Shown: piece after piece, positions 29,565-40,075 of the stretch
Numbering within the stretch: position 1 is the first letter of the stretch
Layout of the letters: the number at the start of each line of letters is the position of its first letter
DNA from: Legionellales bacterium
GTDB lineage: Bacteria > Pseudomonadota > Gammaproteobacteria > Legionellales > Legionellaceae
Reading direction: 5' to 3'
DNA: 48,990 nucleotides
Assembly (NCBI GenBank): GCA_026399195.1
Contig: JAPLRK010000069.1
Coordinates: 86,262-135,251, forward strand
Notes under the pieces: generated by a model
The model's database searches: none
What the model saw: only the letters and a program-made list of their open reading frames with translations
What the model was told of the DNA's origin: nothing
Made by a program: the position numbers and the translations under genes

Positions 29565-30953
29565 ATGAAGAAAACAAGTTATTTAGAAGCATTCATCCTA
29601 GCTATGATCATCCTCCCAAAGGCCATTTCTGCCGATCTGATGGATATTTACCACCAAGCGCTAGACAGTGATCCTGCTTTCAAAGGCGCTTACAGCACTT
29701 TCATGTCTAACGCCGAAGCCATCCCACAAGCACAAGCCGCACTTCTGCCGCAATTAACACTAGGGGGATCCGTCAGCCGTAATGCCTTTAACGTGGACGT
29801 TCCAGGCGTCGATGGCTTAAATGGCACACAAACCTATAACACCAATCTATGGAGGGTAAATGCTTCTCAAGCCATTTTCAATTACAACTCCTGGGCCCTC
29901 GTTCAACAAGCCAAAGCCTCAGTCAAAGCGGCTCATGCCACCTTTAATAATGCAGCTCAAGACTTGATTCTACGTACGGCGAAAGCCTATTTTGATGTTC
30001 TGTTCTCCAGAGATACCTTGAACTTTGCCGAAGCTAAAAAACGCGCCAATCAAAAACAACTAGAACAAGCACAGCAAAGATTCAATGTGGGGATTGATAC
30101 CATCACCTCGGTCTATGAAGCACAAGCCGCTTACGACCGATCCATCGCTGAGGTGATCACCGCACAAAATCAACAAGTCAACCAAAACGAAAATTTACGT
30201 AAACTGACCAATCACGTCTATGACCATGTGGCTCCATTACGAAATGGTACCATTCCCCTCATCAAACCTGAGCCTTTACGTGTTGAAGAATGGGAAGCCA
30301 CAAGCCTCAAACAAAATTACAATTTATTTGCAGCCAGATATAATTTGCAAGCAGCACGAGAAAACATCAAAGTGCAATCGTCAGGCAGCTGGCCAACGCT
30401 TGCACTTCAAGGCACCAGCGCGCAAACCAACAATTATGGGGGCGGAAACAGTAACTTCTTTGTACCAACCAATCAGACCATATCCTCAGTGGCCCTTGCG
30501 GTTAACTTTCCCATCATTCAAGGGGGTTTGGTCCAAGCGAATACTCGTCAAGCCCAATATAATTTTCAAACGGCAAGTGAACAGCTAGAGCAGACATACC
30601 GAGATGTGGTCGTCAACAGCCACATCGCTTTTAATACCATCATGGAAGGCATCAGTAAAATCAAAGCCGACCGACAAACCAATATCTCCCAACAAAATTC
30701 TCTCGACAGCACCTGGGCCCAATTTCAAGCGGGTACTCGAACCATGGTGGATGTCGTCAATGCGCAACAAAAGCTCTTTGAAGCTCAAGAACAACTCGCC
30801 TCTGATCAATATGGTTTCATCAATGCCATACTTCATTTAAAATATCTGGCTGGATCTTTAAATGTCAATGATTTGGAAGAGGTGAATTCATGGCTCGCGA
30901 CAACACGACTCAACGGCCCGCTACCCCAACCCAACCCAAGGTTAAAAAGATGA
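29565..30953 (+). CDS. tolC: TolC-family outer membrane channel protein
   Basis: TolC forms the trimeric outer-membrane exit duct for type I secretion and multidrug efflux. I start at ATG 29565 (AGGA six bases upstream), giving a signal peptide ([20 protein letters not shown], cut near ISA-DL) and about 462 aa. The mature start [16 protein letters not shown] and the repeated helical units ([21 protein letters not shown] early, REN...[11 protein letters not shown] later) are typical of the internally duplicated TolC fold. The frame also allows an upstream start at 29547, which is less likely. The stop overlaps the ttcA start (ATGA). Confidence 0.92.
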   Translation: MKKTSYLEAFILAMIILPKAISADLMDIYHQALDSDPAFKGAYSTFMSNAEAIPQAQAALLPQLTLGGSVSRNAFNVDVPGVDGLNGTQTYNTNLWRVNASQAIFNYNSWALVQQAKASVKAAHATFNNAAQDLILRTAKAYFDVLFSRDTLNFAEAKKRANQKQLEQAQQRFNVGIDTITSVYEAQAAYDRSIAEVITAQNQQVNQNENLRKLTNHVYDHVAPLRNGTIPLIKPEPLRVEEWEATSLKQNYNLFAARYNLQAARENIKVQSSGSWPTLALQGTSAQTNNYGGGNSNFFVPTNQTISSVALAVNFPIIQGGLVQANTRQAQYNFQTASEQLEQTYRDVVVNSHIAFNTIMEGISKIKADRQTNISQQNSLDSTWAQFQAGTRTMVDVVNAQQKLFEAQEQLASDQYGFINAILHLKYLAGSLNVNDLEEVNSWLATTRLNGPLPQPNPRLKR

Positions 30954-31789
30954 CTAAGCCTCCGTCGGCAATTGAAAAAAAATTATTACACTATACGGGC
31001 AAAGGCATCGCCGATTTCAACATGATTCAACGTGGGGATCGCGTCATGGTTTGTTTATCCGGTGGAAAAGACTCTTTCACACTCCTTTGTCTATTGGCCG
31101 CACTTCGACTTCGATCAAACAATGCCTTCGAAATTTTTGCGTTTACGCTTGATCAAGCACAACCTGGCTGGGATGATTCAGCACTAAAACAATGGCTCAG
31201 CTCCCGATCCATTGCTCATGAAATTTTAACGCGAGACACCTACAGCATTGTCAAAGAAAAAATCCCAGAAGGTAAAACCTATTGCAGCCTTTGCTCAAGA
31301 CTTCGGCGGGGTATCATTTATCGCTACGCTGAAGAACACGGTTTTAATAAAATTGCCCTCGGCCATCATCGCGATGATTTGATCAGAACCCTCATGATGT
31401 CGATGCTTTATAATGGCGCAGTCCGTTCCATGCCTCCCAAACTACTCAGTGACAACAAAAAGCACATTTTGATTCGACCGATGTGTTATGTGCAAGAGCG
31501 TGATATCATCACTTATGCGGAGGAGCAACAATTTCCAATCATCCCTTGCACCCTTTGCGGATCGCAAGATGATCTGGCAAGAATCCGCGTTGGAAAATGG
31601 ATCGATCAATTGGCCCAAGAAAACCCAAAAATACCCAGCAACCTGCTACACGCGCTACAAAGCGTCAAACCCAGCCAATTAATGGACCAAGATTTGTGGC
31701 ACTTTCGAACCCTAGAAAAAGAACTTTTAAGTCAAAACGCGAATCAAGAAGAGATCGCCTTTTCCCCAGAGGAGATGATAGATGACTGA
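30950..31789 (+). CDS. ttcA: tRNA 2-thiocytidine(32) synthetase
   Basis: TtcA thiolates cytidine 32 of certain tRNAs, using ATP and an Fe-S cluster. The protein has the PP-loop SGGKDS and two CxxC pairs, [10 protein letters not shown] and CTLCGSQDD, which supply the cluster cysteines. I place the start at ATG 30950 ([11 protein letters not shown], 279 aa) because AAGG lies eight bases upstream and the ATG overlaps the tolC stop as ATGA. A longer form from 30890 would run far into tolC. The last 8 nt overlap the SulP gene start. Confidence 0.94.
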   Translation: MTKPPSAIEKKLLHYTGKGIADFNMIQRGDRVMVCLSGGKDSFTLLCLLAALRLRSNNAFEIFAFTLDQAQPGWDDSALKQWLSSRSIAHEILTRDTYSIVKEKIPEGKTYCSLCSRLRRGIIYRYAEEHGFNKIALGHHRDDLIRTLMMSMLYNGAVRSMPPKLLSDNKKHILIRPMCYVQERDIITYAEEQQFPIIPCTLCGSQDDLARIRVGKWIDQLAQENPKIPSNLLHALQSVKPSQLMDQDLWHFRTLEKELLSQNANQEEIAFSPEEMIDD

Positions 31790-33203
31790 TCTTTTTCGCC
31801 AATGGCGTACCTATCAACAAAGTTCGTTCAAATTTGATGCTATCAGTGCTCTTGTTGTGTTTTTTGTGGCCATTCCTTTATGCTTAGGAACTGCTCTTGC
31901 TTCTGGCGCCCCACTTTTCTCAGGCATTTTAAGCGGTATCATTGGAGGCATCATTGTAGGCATCATCAGTGGCTCCTCTGTCAGTGTGAGTGGCCCTGCA
32001 GCAGGTATGGCCGCTGTGGTGCTTGGGGCCATTACCGAGCTAGGCGACTTCAACACCTTCTTACTCGCCCTACTGCTTGCAGGCGTGATACAAATTATCG
32101 TTGGTCGACTACGTGCAGGTTTTGTTGCCGACTACATCCCGTCTAATGTGGTTCAAGGCTTACTCTGTGCCATTGGTCTTTTGCTCATCATCAAGCAAAT
32201 TCCCCTGGCATTCACCCTCTCTTCAAGTCTCGCTGAACTCAAAATGCATTTACTAGACATCGATGAGGGCTTGAGCTTAAGTCCTTTATATGAGCTATCT
32301 CAACATCTTAATCCAGGGGCTATGTTACTTTCACTCATATCCTTCATCATCCTCGTGACCTTTGATAAAAGTACGCTCAAATGGATAAAACTCATCCCAG
32401 GCCCAATTGTGGTGGTGCTTCTTGGGATCAGCCTCAATGAATTCTTCATCGTGACGGACTCCCCTCTCATCCAAAACAGTCCGCAATTGGTAAACATACC
32501 AGAACACAAAAACATCAGTGATTTTTATGCTCAAATGCCAAGTCCAACCTGGACGGCCTGGACCAACCCTAAAGTCTATTTTTATGCCCTATTGCTTGCG
32601 ATTGTGGCCTCACTTGAAACCTTGCTCAACGTCAAAGCTGGCGAAAAACTCGATAAACTAAGACGATATTGTTCAAAGGATCGCGAGTTGATCGCTCAAG
32701 GTTTAGGGAATATGGTGGCCGGCTTTTTAGGGGGGATCCCCATCACCTCGGTTGTGGTTCGCACGTCAGTCAATATTCGAACGGGCGCCAAAACCAAATG
32801 TTCAACCATATTCCACGGCCTTTTCATCCTGAGCACAGTTCTCATCATTCCACAAACATTAAATAAAATTCCGCTGTCCTCTTTGGCTACCATTTTAATC
32901 TATACCGGTTACAAATTAACCAAGCCCTCGATTTATCTCACTATTTTTCGCCAAGGCCTCGAGCGTTTCATTCCCTTCATCGTCACCGTCATAAGTATTG
33001 TTCTCCTCGATTTATTGGCCGGTATTCTCATTGGACTGTTGCTCAGTTTATTTTATATTCTAAAATCCAACAGTAAAGTGCGTCTCGACATCATCCAAGA
33101 AATTTACCCCAATGGCATCACCAATCGCCTCATTCTCCCGCAACAAACCACCTTCTTAAACAAAGCGTCTTTGATAGCCGAACTTGAAACCATTCCCCGG
33201 TAA
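31782..33203 (+). CDS. SulP-family anion (bicarbonate/sulfate) transporter, truncated
   Basis: This 473-aa polytopic inner-membrane protein is a SulP (SLC26-like) transporter. The N-terminal [23 protein letters not shown], then [15 protein letters not shown] and the [14 protein letters not shown] loop are conserved. It stops at TAA 33201-33203, just inside the C-terminal STAS domain. The same frame stays open after the stop and encodes the rest of STAS and a beta-carbonic anhydrase, so the gene is a SulP-STAS-carbonic anhydrase fusion cut by a single nonsense codon. The membrane part might still work alone. The start has GGAG upstream and overlaps the ttcA end. Confidence 0.85.
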   Translation: MTDLFRQWRTYQQSSFKFDAISALVVFFVAIPLCLGTALASGAPLFSGILSGIIGGIIVGIISGSSVSVSGPAAGMAAVVLGAITELGDFNTFLLALLLAGVIQIIVGRLRAGFVADYIPSNVVQGLLCAIGLLLIIKQIPLAFTLSSSLAELKMHLLDIDEGLSLSPLYELSQHLNPGAMLLSLISFIILVTFDKSTLKWIKLIPGPIVVVLLGISLNEFFIVTDSPLIQNSPQLVNIPEHKNISDFYAQMPSPTWTAWTNPKVYFYALLLAIVASLETLLNVKAGEKLDKLRRYCSKDRELIAQGLGNMVAGFLGGIPITSVVVRTSVNIRTGAKTKCSTIFHGLFILSTVLIIPQTLNKIPLSSLATILIYTGYKLTKPSIYLTIFRQGLERFIPFIVTVISIVLLDLLAGILIGLLLSLFYILKSNSKVRLDIIQEIYPNGITNRLILPQQTTFLNKASLIAELETIPR

Positions 33204-33314
33204 TCACAGCTCATCATCGATGCCCGTTATTCAGATTACATTGACAAAGAAATCGTAGAATTCATCAAAGAATTTCAGGAAGAAGAAGCCCCTCATAAAC
33301 AAATTTCCCTGAAT

Positions 33315-34058
33315 TTGATAGGCTTTAAAGACCAATATGATATTCACAATTATATCGATTTCATCAATGTGACTACCTTTGACGTGCAAACGAACATTAC
33401 CCCAAGTCAAGCTTTAAACATTTTAAAAGAGGGCAACTACCGATTTTTAAGAGATACTCAAATTCACAGAAGCCTCAAAACGGACATTCAGTATTCAGCC
33501 AGCACACAGCACCCCATTGCCGTAGTCTTAGGGTGCATCGATTCTCGAGTTCCTGTTGAAACCGTTTTTGACATGAGTTTCGGTGATCTTTTTTGTATAC
33601 GCGTTGCCGGGAATGTCGTGAATGACGATGTGCTGGCCAGCATTGAGTATGCCTGTCACATGGTCGGCGCCAAATTGATTGTCATTTTAGGACACACTCG
33701 CTGTGGTGCGATACAAGCCGCTTGTGATGATGTTAAACAAGGTCACATCACCCAATTACTTGCAAAAATTCAACCCGCCCTTGATGCGGAAACTCAAACG
33801 ACAACCCATCGGCGAGCCAGCAACATTGAATTTGTGCACAATGTGACAGAGCTTAATATTGCGAACACCTTGCAAGAAATTTATCTAGGAAGTGACATCT
33901 TACGCAACATGACAAACCAGGAAGAGATAGGACTTGTCGGTGCTCTTTATGATGTCAACTCAGGTGAAGTACTTTTTAAAGATTTCACAGCAACTATGGC
34001 CCGGCTTGGTCCAAAAAATCTAGGTCAATTAACTGAAAAATTAAAAAAAATATTCTAG
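33315..34058 (+). CDS. Carbonic anhydrase half of nonsense-split SulP fusion
   Basis: This is a beta-class carbonic anhydrase with zinc ligands complete: Cys and Asp in CIDSRVP, and His and Cys in HTRCGAIQA. The domain occupies about residues 70-247, preceded by the end of a STAS-like domain (IGFKDQYDIHNYIDF). The frame is the same as that of the SulP gene ending at 33203. The bases 33204-33314 between them have no other stop and read on as SQLIIDARYSDYIDKE. The only start at the beginning of this open stretch is a TTG at 33315 without a clear ribosome site, so it may be expressed poorly or by read-through. Intact relatives supply bicarbonate by coupling hydration to transport. Confidence 0.75.
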   Translation: MIGFKDQYDIHNYIDFINVTTFDVQTNITPSQALNILKEGNYRFLRDTQIHRSLKTDIQYSASTQHPIAVVLGCIDSRVPVETVFDMSFGDLFCIRVAGNVVNDDVLASIEYACHMVGAKLIVILGHTRCGAIQAACDDVKQGHITQLLAKIQPALDAETQTTTHRRASNIEFVHNVTELNIANTLQEIYLGSDILRNMTNQEEIGLVGALYDVNSGEVLFKDFTATMARLGPKNLGQLTEKLKKIF

Positions 34059-34069
34059 GGAGCTTAACG

Positions 34070-35767
34070 ATGAGAGCCTCACTTGGGTCAATTATGACAC
34101 TGAAAGAAACCCCTCATGATGCAGAAATTGTGTCACACCAATTGATGTTGAGAGCAGGGATGATCCGCAAACTAGGTGCCGGCCTCTACACCTGGCTTCC
34201 TTTGGGTTTGAAAGTCTTACGAAAAGTCGAGCACATCGTGCGAGAAGAAATGAATCGCTCAGGTGCCATGGAGCTGCTCATGCCTGCAGTCCAACCCGCT
34301 GAATTGTGGCAAGAAACTGACCGATGGGGTACTTTTGGTGGCCAATTGCTCAAGATGAAAGACAATGGTGGCAGAGAATATTGTTTTGGACCGACGCATG
34401 AAGAAGTCATCACCGATCTGATGCGCCAAGAGCTACAATCCTACAAACAACTTCCCGTCAATTATTACCAAATTCAAACCAAATTTCGCGATGAGATCAG
34501 GCCGCGATTTGGGGTCATGCGTGCTCGTGAATTCATCATGAAAGATGCCTACTCCTTCCACTTAAACGAAGCCTGCTTGCAACGAACATATGACATCATG
34601 TACCAAACCTATTCCAATATATTTGACCGTTTAGGTCTCAAATATCGTGCAGTAGAAGCCGATACCGGGGCCATTGGTGGGGCTGTATCCCATGAATTCC
34701 AAGTCTTGGCCGACGCAGGTGAAGATTTGATTTTTTACAGTGACCAAGGAAACTATGCGGCCAACATTGAACAGGCAACGAGTCAGATACCGCCTAAGGC
34801 CACTGCTCCTTCACAAGAATCACTCGAGCAAGTGGATACCCCTTCAAAAAACACCATCGAAGAAGTAGCAGATTTTTTAAACATCCGTTCAGACCAAATG
34901 GTCAAAACATTGATAGTGACTGGCGAAGAGCATCCCTTGATTGCCCTCGTTCTCAAAGGGGATGATGTCCTAAACGAAATCAAAGCAGCCAAACACCCCC
35001 TCGTCAAATCGCCCCTTCAATTTGCTGACGAGTCACTTATTTTTAAAGCGTTAGGCGCCCGCATTGGCTCCCTTGGCCCCGTATCTCTCAAAATCCCAGT
35101 GATTGTCGATCACCATGCCCTCGCCATGACGTCGTTTGTTTGTGGTGCGAATGTTTCTGATAAACATGTCATCAACGGGTCTTGGGAACGAGATGCTCCA
35201 AATCATGAAGCCTATGATCTCAGAAACGTCAAAGAGGGGGATGTCAGTCCAGACGGCCAAGGGAAGTTAAAATCATGTCGAGGGATAGAAGTAGGCCATG
35301 TGTTTCAATTAGGCGATAAATACGCCAAAGCCATGCACGCAGAGGTGCTAAACGAAGAAGGACGCCTACAAACCATGATGATGGGTTGTTATGGATTAGG
35401 GGTCTCGCGCGTGGTCGCTGCTGCCATCGAACAACACCATGACGAGCAAGGCATTTGCTGGCCGCAAGCGATTGCCCCCTTTGAAGTCGTTTTGATTCCC
35501 CTCAATCATCATCGAAACCCTGAGGTAAAATCAGCGTCGGAAGCCCTATATCAAAAATTAATAAACCACGGCTTTGATGTGTTGTTAGATGACAGAGTAG
35601 AGCGAGCCGGGATCTTATTCGCGGACGCCGATCTCATCGGTATACCCCACCGATTGGTCATCAGCGAACGCCATTTAGCGAACCGTGTCATCGAATACAA
35701 ATCAAGAGTGAGCCCAGAAGTCACCTTGATCAACCTAAATGAGGTTTGTGCTTTCTTAAAAAGCTGA
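34070..35767 (+). CDS. proS: Proline--tRNA ligase, bacterial type
   Basis: ProRS charges tRNA-Pro and clears Ala-tRNA-Pro. The 565-aa class II synthetase is full length and of the bacterial form, with the YbaK-like editing insertion (about residues 225-385, with MVKTLIVTGEEHPLIALVLKGDD). Motif 2 (IQTKFRDEIRPRFGVMRAREFIMKDAYSF) and motif 3 (MMMGCYGLGVSRVVAAAIEQ) are clear, and the C-terminal anticodon-binding domain follows. AGGGAG stands nine bases before ATG 34070. Confidence 0.97.
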   Translation: MRASLGSIMTLKETPHDAEIVSHQLMLRAGMIRKLGAGLYTWLPLGLKVLRKVEHIVREEMNRSGAMELLMPAVQPAELWQETDRWGTFGGQLLKMKDNGGREYCFGPTHEEVITDLMRQELQSYKQLPVNYYQIQTKFRDEIRPRFGVMRAREFIMKDAYSFHLNEACLQRTYDIMYQTYSNIFDRLGLKYRAVEADTGAIGGAVSHEFQVLADAGEDLIFYSDQGNYAANIEQATSQIPPKATAPSQESLEQVDTPSKNTIEEVADFLNIRSDQMVKTLIVTGEEHPLIALVLKGDDVLNEIKAAKHPLVKSPLQFADESLIFKALGARIGSLGPVSLKIPVIVDHHALAMTSFVCGANVSDKHVINGSWERDAPNHEAYDLRNVKEGDVSPDGQGKLKSCRGIEVGHVFQLGDKYAKAMHAEVLNEEGRLQTMMMGCYGLGVSRVVAAAIEQHHDEQGICWPQAIAPFEVVLIPLNHHRNPEVKSASEALYQKLINHGFDVLLDDRVERAGILFADADLIGIPHRLVISERHLANRVIEYKSRVSPEVTLINLNEVCAFLKS

Positions 35768-35805
35768 TCTCTTTGATAATTGGACTTTGATAAGGGATTA
35801 GACGC

Positions 35806-36984
35806 ATGATAATCCACACATGGATTGTGACCCTTCGGGCTCGATATGAAAAATTACCCGAAGAACAAAAACCCATAGCCCTCATCCTGGGTATTTTATT
35901 AGGCGCGCTGTGTCTTTTTGTTGTATTTAAAGGCCTGATCTCTTTGGCAAGCTTAAGAAAATCCACACCCCCAATTCCAAACTCGATTCATCAAGAGAAT
36001 AAAATCATTATTCCAGAAGGCTCCCATTTACGTTCAAAACTGAAAATAAACATCGTCAAATCCTCTAACAAACCGCATATTGCCTCCTTCCCTGGCATCG
36101 TAGAAACAGATCCTGCCCATATCGTCAATATCCTACCTCCCTTAACTGGTCGCCTAACCGAACTCAAAGTTCATTTGGGCGACCACGTGGAACAAGATCA
36201 AGTGCTAGCAACCATAAGCTCCCCAGATCTCGCAACCGCAACCGCCGATCATGATAAAGCACTGAGTCTACTCAAATTGACCACCGAAGCCCTAAATCGC
36301 GCTCAAAGGGTCAATCGTGTGGGTGCTAATTCTTTGAAAGACATAGAAATTGCACGCAGTAATTACACGCAAGCACTGGCTGAAGTGGGACGAACAACTG
36401 CAAAACTACAAACCTTAGGTAAAAATAGCTTTGCCATACTAACCCTCAAGGCACCAACAAAAGGCCGAATCACCGCCATCAATTATGGCACAGGGTCCTA
36501 TGTCAATGATCTCACGATGCCATTGATGACCATCTCCAACATCTCAACAATTTGGGTCACTGCAAATATCCCAGAAAACTTGGCGGGCATCGTGTCTGCC
36601 AATCTCCCCGTGGATGTCGTTTTACCCGCTTACCCCAAGATGATCCTCCACGGAAAAATCAGCTTCGTCAGCTCCTTCATTGAGCCAGATACTCGAAGCA
36701 ACAAAACACGTATTGTCTTTTCAAACCCGCTTGGAAAACTTCAACCCAACATGTATGCCACGGTGAACATCGCCATTCCTGAACCTAATCAAATCATGAT
36801 TCCTATTTCGGCGTTATTCATGAATAACGACACCTCCTCTGTCTTTGTCGAAACCACCCCCTGGACATTCGTTCGGCAAAACGTTGTGCTAGGCATGGAA
36901 GATGTTGGCAACATCCGTATATTAAAAGGGTTAAAAACCGGAGATCGCGTGGTAACCTCAGGTGGAGTTTTGATGAATGATTAA
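35806..36984 (+). CDS. RND efflux periplasmic adaptor (HlyD/MFP family)
   Basis: This 392-aa membrane-fusion protein links an inner-membrane RND pump to an outer-membrane channel. It has an N-terminal anchor (about residues 20-45). A lipoyl-like half (LTGRLTELKVHLGDHVEQDQVLATIS), a short coiled hairpin (about 145-205), the second lipoyl half (LKAPTKGRITAINYGTGSYV) and a beta-barrel/membrane-proximal region follow. The pattern matches adaptors of heavy-metal-type pumps, but the metal-binding Met/His clusters of CusB are not seen. AAGGGA precedes the ATG, and the end overlaps the pump gene by 8 nt. Confidence 0.9.
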   Translation: MIIHTWIVTLRARYEKLPEEQKPIALILGILLGALCLFVVFKGLISLASLRKSTPPIPNSIHQENKIIIPEGSHLRSKLKINIVKSSNKPHIASFPGIVETDPAHIVNILPPLTGRLTELKVHLGDHVEQDQVLATISSPDLATATADHDKALSLLKLTTEALNRAQRVNRVGANSLKDIEIARSNYTQALAEVGRTTAKLQTLGKNSFAILTLKAPTKGRITAINYGTGSYVNDLTMPLMTISNISTIWVTANIPENLAGIVSANLPVDVVLPAYPKMILHGKISFVSSFIEPDTRSNKTRIVFSNPLGKLQPNMYATVNIAIPEPNQIMIPISALFMNNDTSSVFVETTPWTFVRQNVVLGMEDVGNIRILKGLKTGDRVVTSGGVLMND

Positions 36985-39900
36985 CAGACTCATCGAAGTC
37001 TCTGTCAAACGTCGACATATCCTTTGGGGCGCGGCCATTCTCATCGCGCTATATGGCTATTACGCCTGTACCAAAATGACCATTGAAGCCTATCCTGAAT
37101 TAAGCGATGTGACCGTCAGCATCAGCACACAAGTGCCAGGATTGGCTGCTGAGGAAATTGAAAAACAGATCACCATTCCTTTAGAACGCTCCTTGGTCAG
37201 CACCCCTGATTTGTTCATCTTACGATCCAGCAGTACCTTTGCCTTATCCTTGATAACCTTGGTCTTTAAAGAAGGCGTCAATGAATACTGGGCTCGAGAT
37301 AGGGTATTAAATCAGATCAACGACGCCGAATTGCCAAGTGGCATTCAACCCTCCTTAGGCGCGCTCACAGGTTCCGGAGGCGAGATTTACCGATATACCC
37401 TAGAATCTGATACAAAAAATCTGATGGAATTGTCTGAAATTCAACGATGGATAGTCATTCCTGAATTAAAACAAGTTCAGGGGATTGCCGATGTGGCAAA
37501 CTTTGGTGGATTAACCAAGGAATATCAGCTCACCATCGATCCTATGAAAATGGAACACAACAACATCGCGTTCAGCGATGTCATCAACGCCATCACCAAT
37601 AACACCGCGAGTGCGGGTGGCGGGCGTATCACCCGTGGAGAACAAAGCTATATTGTCCGTGCGTTAGGCCAAATTCACTCTCTCGAAGAACTCGGCGCGG
37701 TAGTGGTCACCCAAACCAATGGAACCCCTATGCTGGTAAGCGATCTAGGTCGATTACAATATGGCCATAAAGAGCGCGAAGGCCTCCTCGGCAAAAACCA
37801 TAACCCTGATGCGATAGAAGGCATCGTGCAAATGCGTAAACTTGAAAACGCATCCCAGGTTCTAGAAGGCGTTCATGACAAAATCAATCAATTGCAACAA
37901 AAGTTAGAGCCCATGGGTGTCAAAATTGTGCCTTATATCGATCGTGATCAATTGGTGCAATTGACGATTGATAAAGTCTCTCACACCGTCATTGAAGGAA
38001 TTACCCTGGTCTGTCTTGTCCTGATTTTATTTCTAGGCAATCCTCGGTGTGCTTTGGTTACAACAGTCGCCATCCCCGCGGCCCTAGTTTCGATCTTTAT
38101 TCTCATGTACGCCACAAAAATGCCCGCGAATTTATTTTCTTTAGGTGCCATTGACTTTGGGGTGATTGTAGACGGTGCTATCGTTGTCATGGAAGCCATT
38201 TTGCGTCACCGTGAAGAAAATCCTGAACAAGAACTGAGCATAGACGATACTTTAAAAATCACCAGCCACGTGGCTCGCCCTATTTTTTTTGCAACCCTTA
38301 TCATCATCTCAGCATACCTCCCGCTGTTTGCTTTTGAGCGCGCAGAAAGTAAATTGTTTACCCCCATGGCTTATACGGTTTCATTTGCCTTATTGGGGGC
38401 ATTAATATGTTCTTTGGTTCTCATCCCAGGGCTCGCCTATACCGCCCTACGAAAACCTTATCCAGCAAAGCCCAACAAAATCCTCGCATGGTTAGCCAAA
38501 CACTATCGATTGCTGCTGTCTCGCTTACTTGCCGAACCCAAAATTGCCTATGGATTGGGCATTTTAACCTTGATCACCGTGCTCATCCTTGCAATGACCG
38601 CACCCAGCGAATTTTTACCCGAATTAGACGAAGGAGCCCTTTGGTTACAAGTCGAAATGCCATCTGGATTATCTTTAGAAAAAGCCTCTGAGATGGCCAG
38701 TCACTTACGACTGACACTTCTTAAATTCCCTGAGGTCTCTTATGTGGTGACCCAACTGGGACGCAGTGATGAAGGTCTTGATCCCTGGACGCCCTCACAC
38801 ATGGAGGTTCCTGTGGGCTTAAAACCTTACTCCCAATGGCCAGATCACGAAACAAAAGCACAATTCATTTCCCGTCTTTCACAAAAATTTGCCACCATGC
38901 CAGGCTTTACGATTGGGATCAGTCAACCCATCATCGACAACGTCAACGATCTCATCGGCGGAGCCCACAGCCCGCTGGCTTTGCGTATCTACGGGGACGA
39001 CCTCATTGAAAGCCGCCGGATTGGAGAAGAAGTCGTCAAAATTCTAAAAACCATGCGCGGGACATCCTCTGTATCTATCTTCCAAGAATCCCCCATTCCA
39101 CAAATGGTGGTCAAAATTGACCGACATAAAATGGCGCGATATGGCATCAACGTGTCAGATGTCACCACGCTTTTGCAAACAGGTCTAGGTGGCGCGCCAG
39201 TTGCAACTTTGTATATCGATAACCGGACTTACGCTGCAACCATTCGCTTTCCTAAAGAAAACAAGCAAAGCATTGAAACCTTGGGAAGTCTCTTTTTAAA
39301 AAGCTCCTCTGGCGCCAAAATTTGGCTCTCAGAATTTGTAACCATTGACTATAAAACAGGTGAAAGCACCATTTCTCATGAGAACACCAAACGTCAGTTG
39401 ACTGTCCGCATAGACAATCGAGGCCGAGATCTAACCTCCTATCTTCGCGAAGCAAAAAAACGTATCAACAAGGAGGTGACCTTTGATCCACAAACAACCC
39501 ACTTGGAATGGGCTGGGCAATTTGAAAGCCAACAGCGGGCACAAAAACGATTGATCACCATTTTTGGCATGATCATCGCGCTCATGGGACTCCTCTTGTT
39601 TTTTGAATTCCAAAAACTACGCCTGGTTGTGCTGATTTTAGCAGTAGTTCCCATGGCAACGCTCGGAGGATTGATAGTTCTTCACCTCACAGGCGAAACA
39701 CTGAATGTTGCGACTTCGGTAGGTTTTATTGCGCTGTTTGGTGTTTCTGTTCAAAATGCCATTATCATGATAGCCAATATTCGCCGTGTTCGTAACTCCA
39801 AACGGTCTCTGGGGAGATCTGTGATTGAAGGGGCAACTGAACGATTAAGGCCCGTGCTGATGACCGCCACAGTGGCCTCTTTTGGCATGCTGCCTGCAGC

Positions 39901-40075
39901 ACTTGCAACAGGTGTTGGAACGGATGTGCAACGTGGTCTTGCAACCATTGTTGTGGGAGGATTGGCCATTTCCACCTTACTCACGTTGTTTATATTGCCA
40001 ACCTATTACTATACCATAGAACGCTTTTGTGAAAGAGGTGGCATCGATCTCTTCCATAGGAGAAAACGGCCATGA
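36977..40075 (+). CDS. RND efflux pump, CzcA/CusA-like (HME) family
   Basis: This 1032-aa inner-membrane proton antiporter belongs to the heavy-metal-efflux branch of RND pumps. It has the two duplicated halves of six helices with large periplasmic loops. The membrane motif ALGAIDFGVIVDGAIVVME-like (seen as GAIDFGVIVDGAIVVMEA) has the two aspartates and glutamate of the HME proton relay. SEFLPELDEGALWLQ is also characteristic of CzcA/CusA. The substrate is likely a divalent or monovalent metal by family, but many members in Legionellales are unassigned. It starts inside the adaptor gene and its stop overlaps the next start (ATGA). Confidence 0.92.
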   Translation: MINRLIEVSVKRRHILWGAAILIALYGYYACTKMTIEAYPELSDVTVSISTQVPGLAAEEIEKQITIPLERSLVSTPDLFILRSSSTFALSLITLVFKEGVNEYWARDRVLNQINDAELPSGIQPSLGALTGSGGEIYRYTLESDTKNLMELSEIQRWIVIPELKQVQGIADVANFGGLTKEYQLTIDPMKMEHNNIAFSDVINAITNNTASAGGGRITRGEQSYIVRALGQIHSLEELGAVVVTQTNGTPMLVSDLGRLQYGHKEREGLLGKNHNPDAIEGIVQMRKLENASQVLEGVHDKINQLQQKLEPMGVKIVPYIDRDQLVQLTIDKVSHTVIEGITLVCLVLILFLGNPRCALVTTVAIPAALVSIFILMYATKMPANLFSLGAIDFGVIVDGAIVVMEAILRHREENPEQELSIDDTLKITSHVARPIFFATLIIISAYLPLFAFERAESKLFTPMAYTVSFALLGALICSLVLIPGLAYTALRKPYPAKPNKILAWLAKHYRLLLSRLLAEPKIAYGLGILTLITVLILAMTAPSEFLPELDEGALWLQVEMPSGLSLEKASEMASHLRLTLLKFPEVSYVVTQLGRSDEGLDPWTPSHMEVPVGLKPYSQWPDHETKAQFISRLSQKFATMPGFTIGISQPIIDNVNDLIGGAHSPLALRIYGDDLIESRRIGEEVVKILKTMRGTSSVSIFQESPIPQMVVKIDRHKMARYGINVSDVTTLLQTGLGGAPVATLYIDNRTYAATIRFPKENKQSIETLGSLFLKSSSGAKIWLSEFVTIDYKTGESTISHENTKRQLTVRIDNRGRDLTSYLREAKKRINKEVTFDPQTTHLEWAGQFESQQRAQKRLITIFGMIIALMGLLLFFEFQKLRLVVLILAVVPMATLGGLIVLHLTGETLNVATSVGFIALFGVSVQNAIIMIANIRRVRNSKRSLGRSVIEGATERLRPVLMTATVASFGMLPAALATGVGTDVQRGLATIVVGGLAISTLLTLFILPTYYYTIERFCERGGIDLFHRRKRP

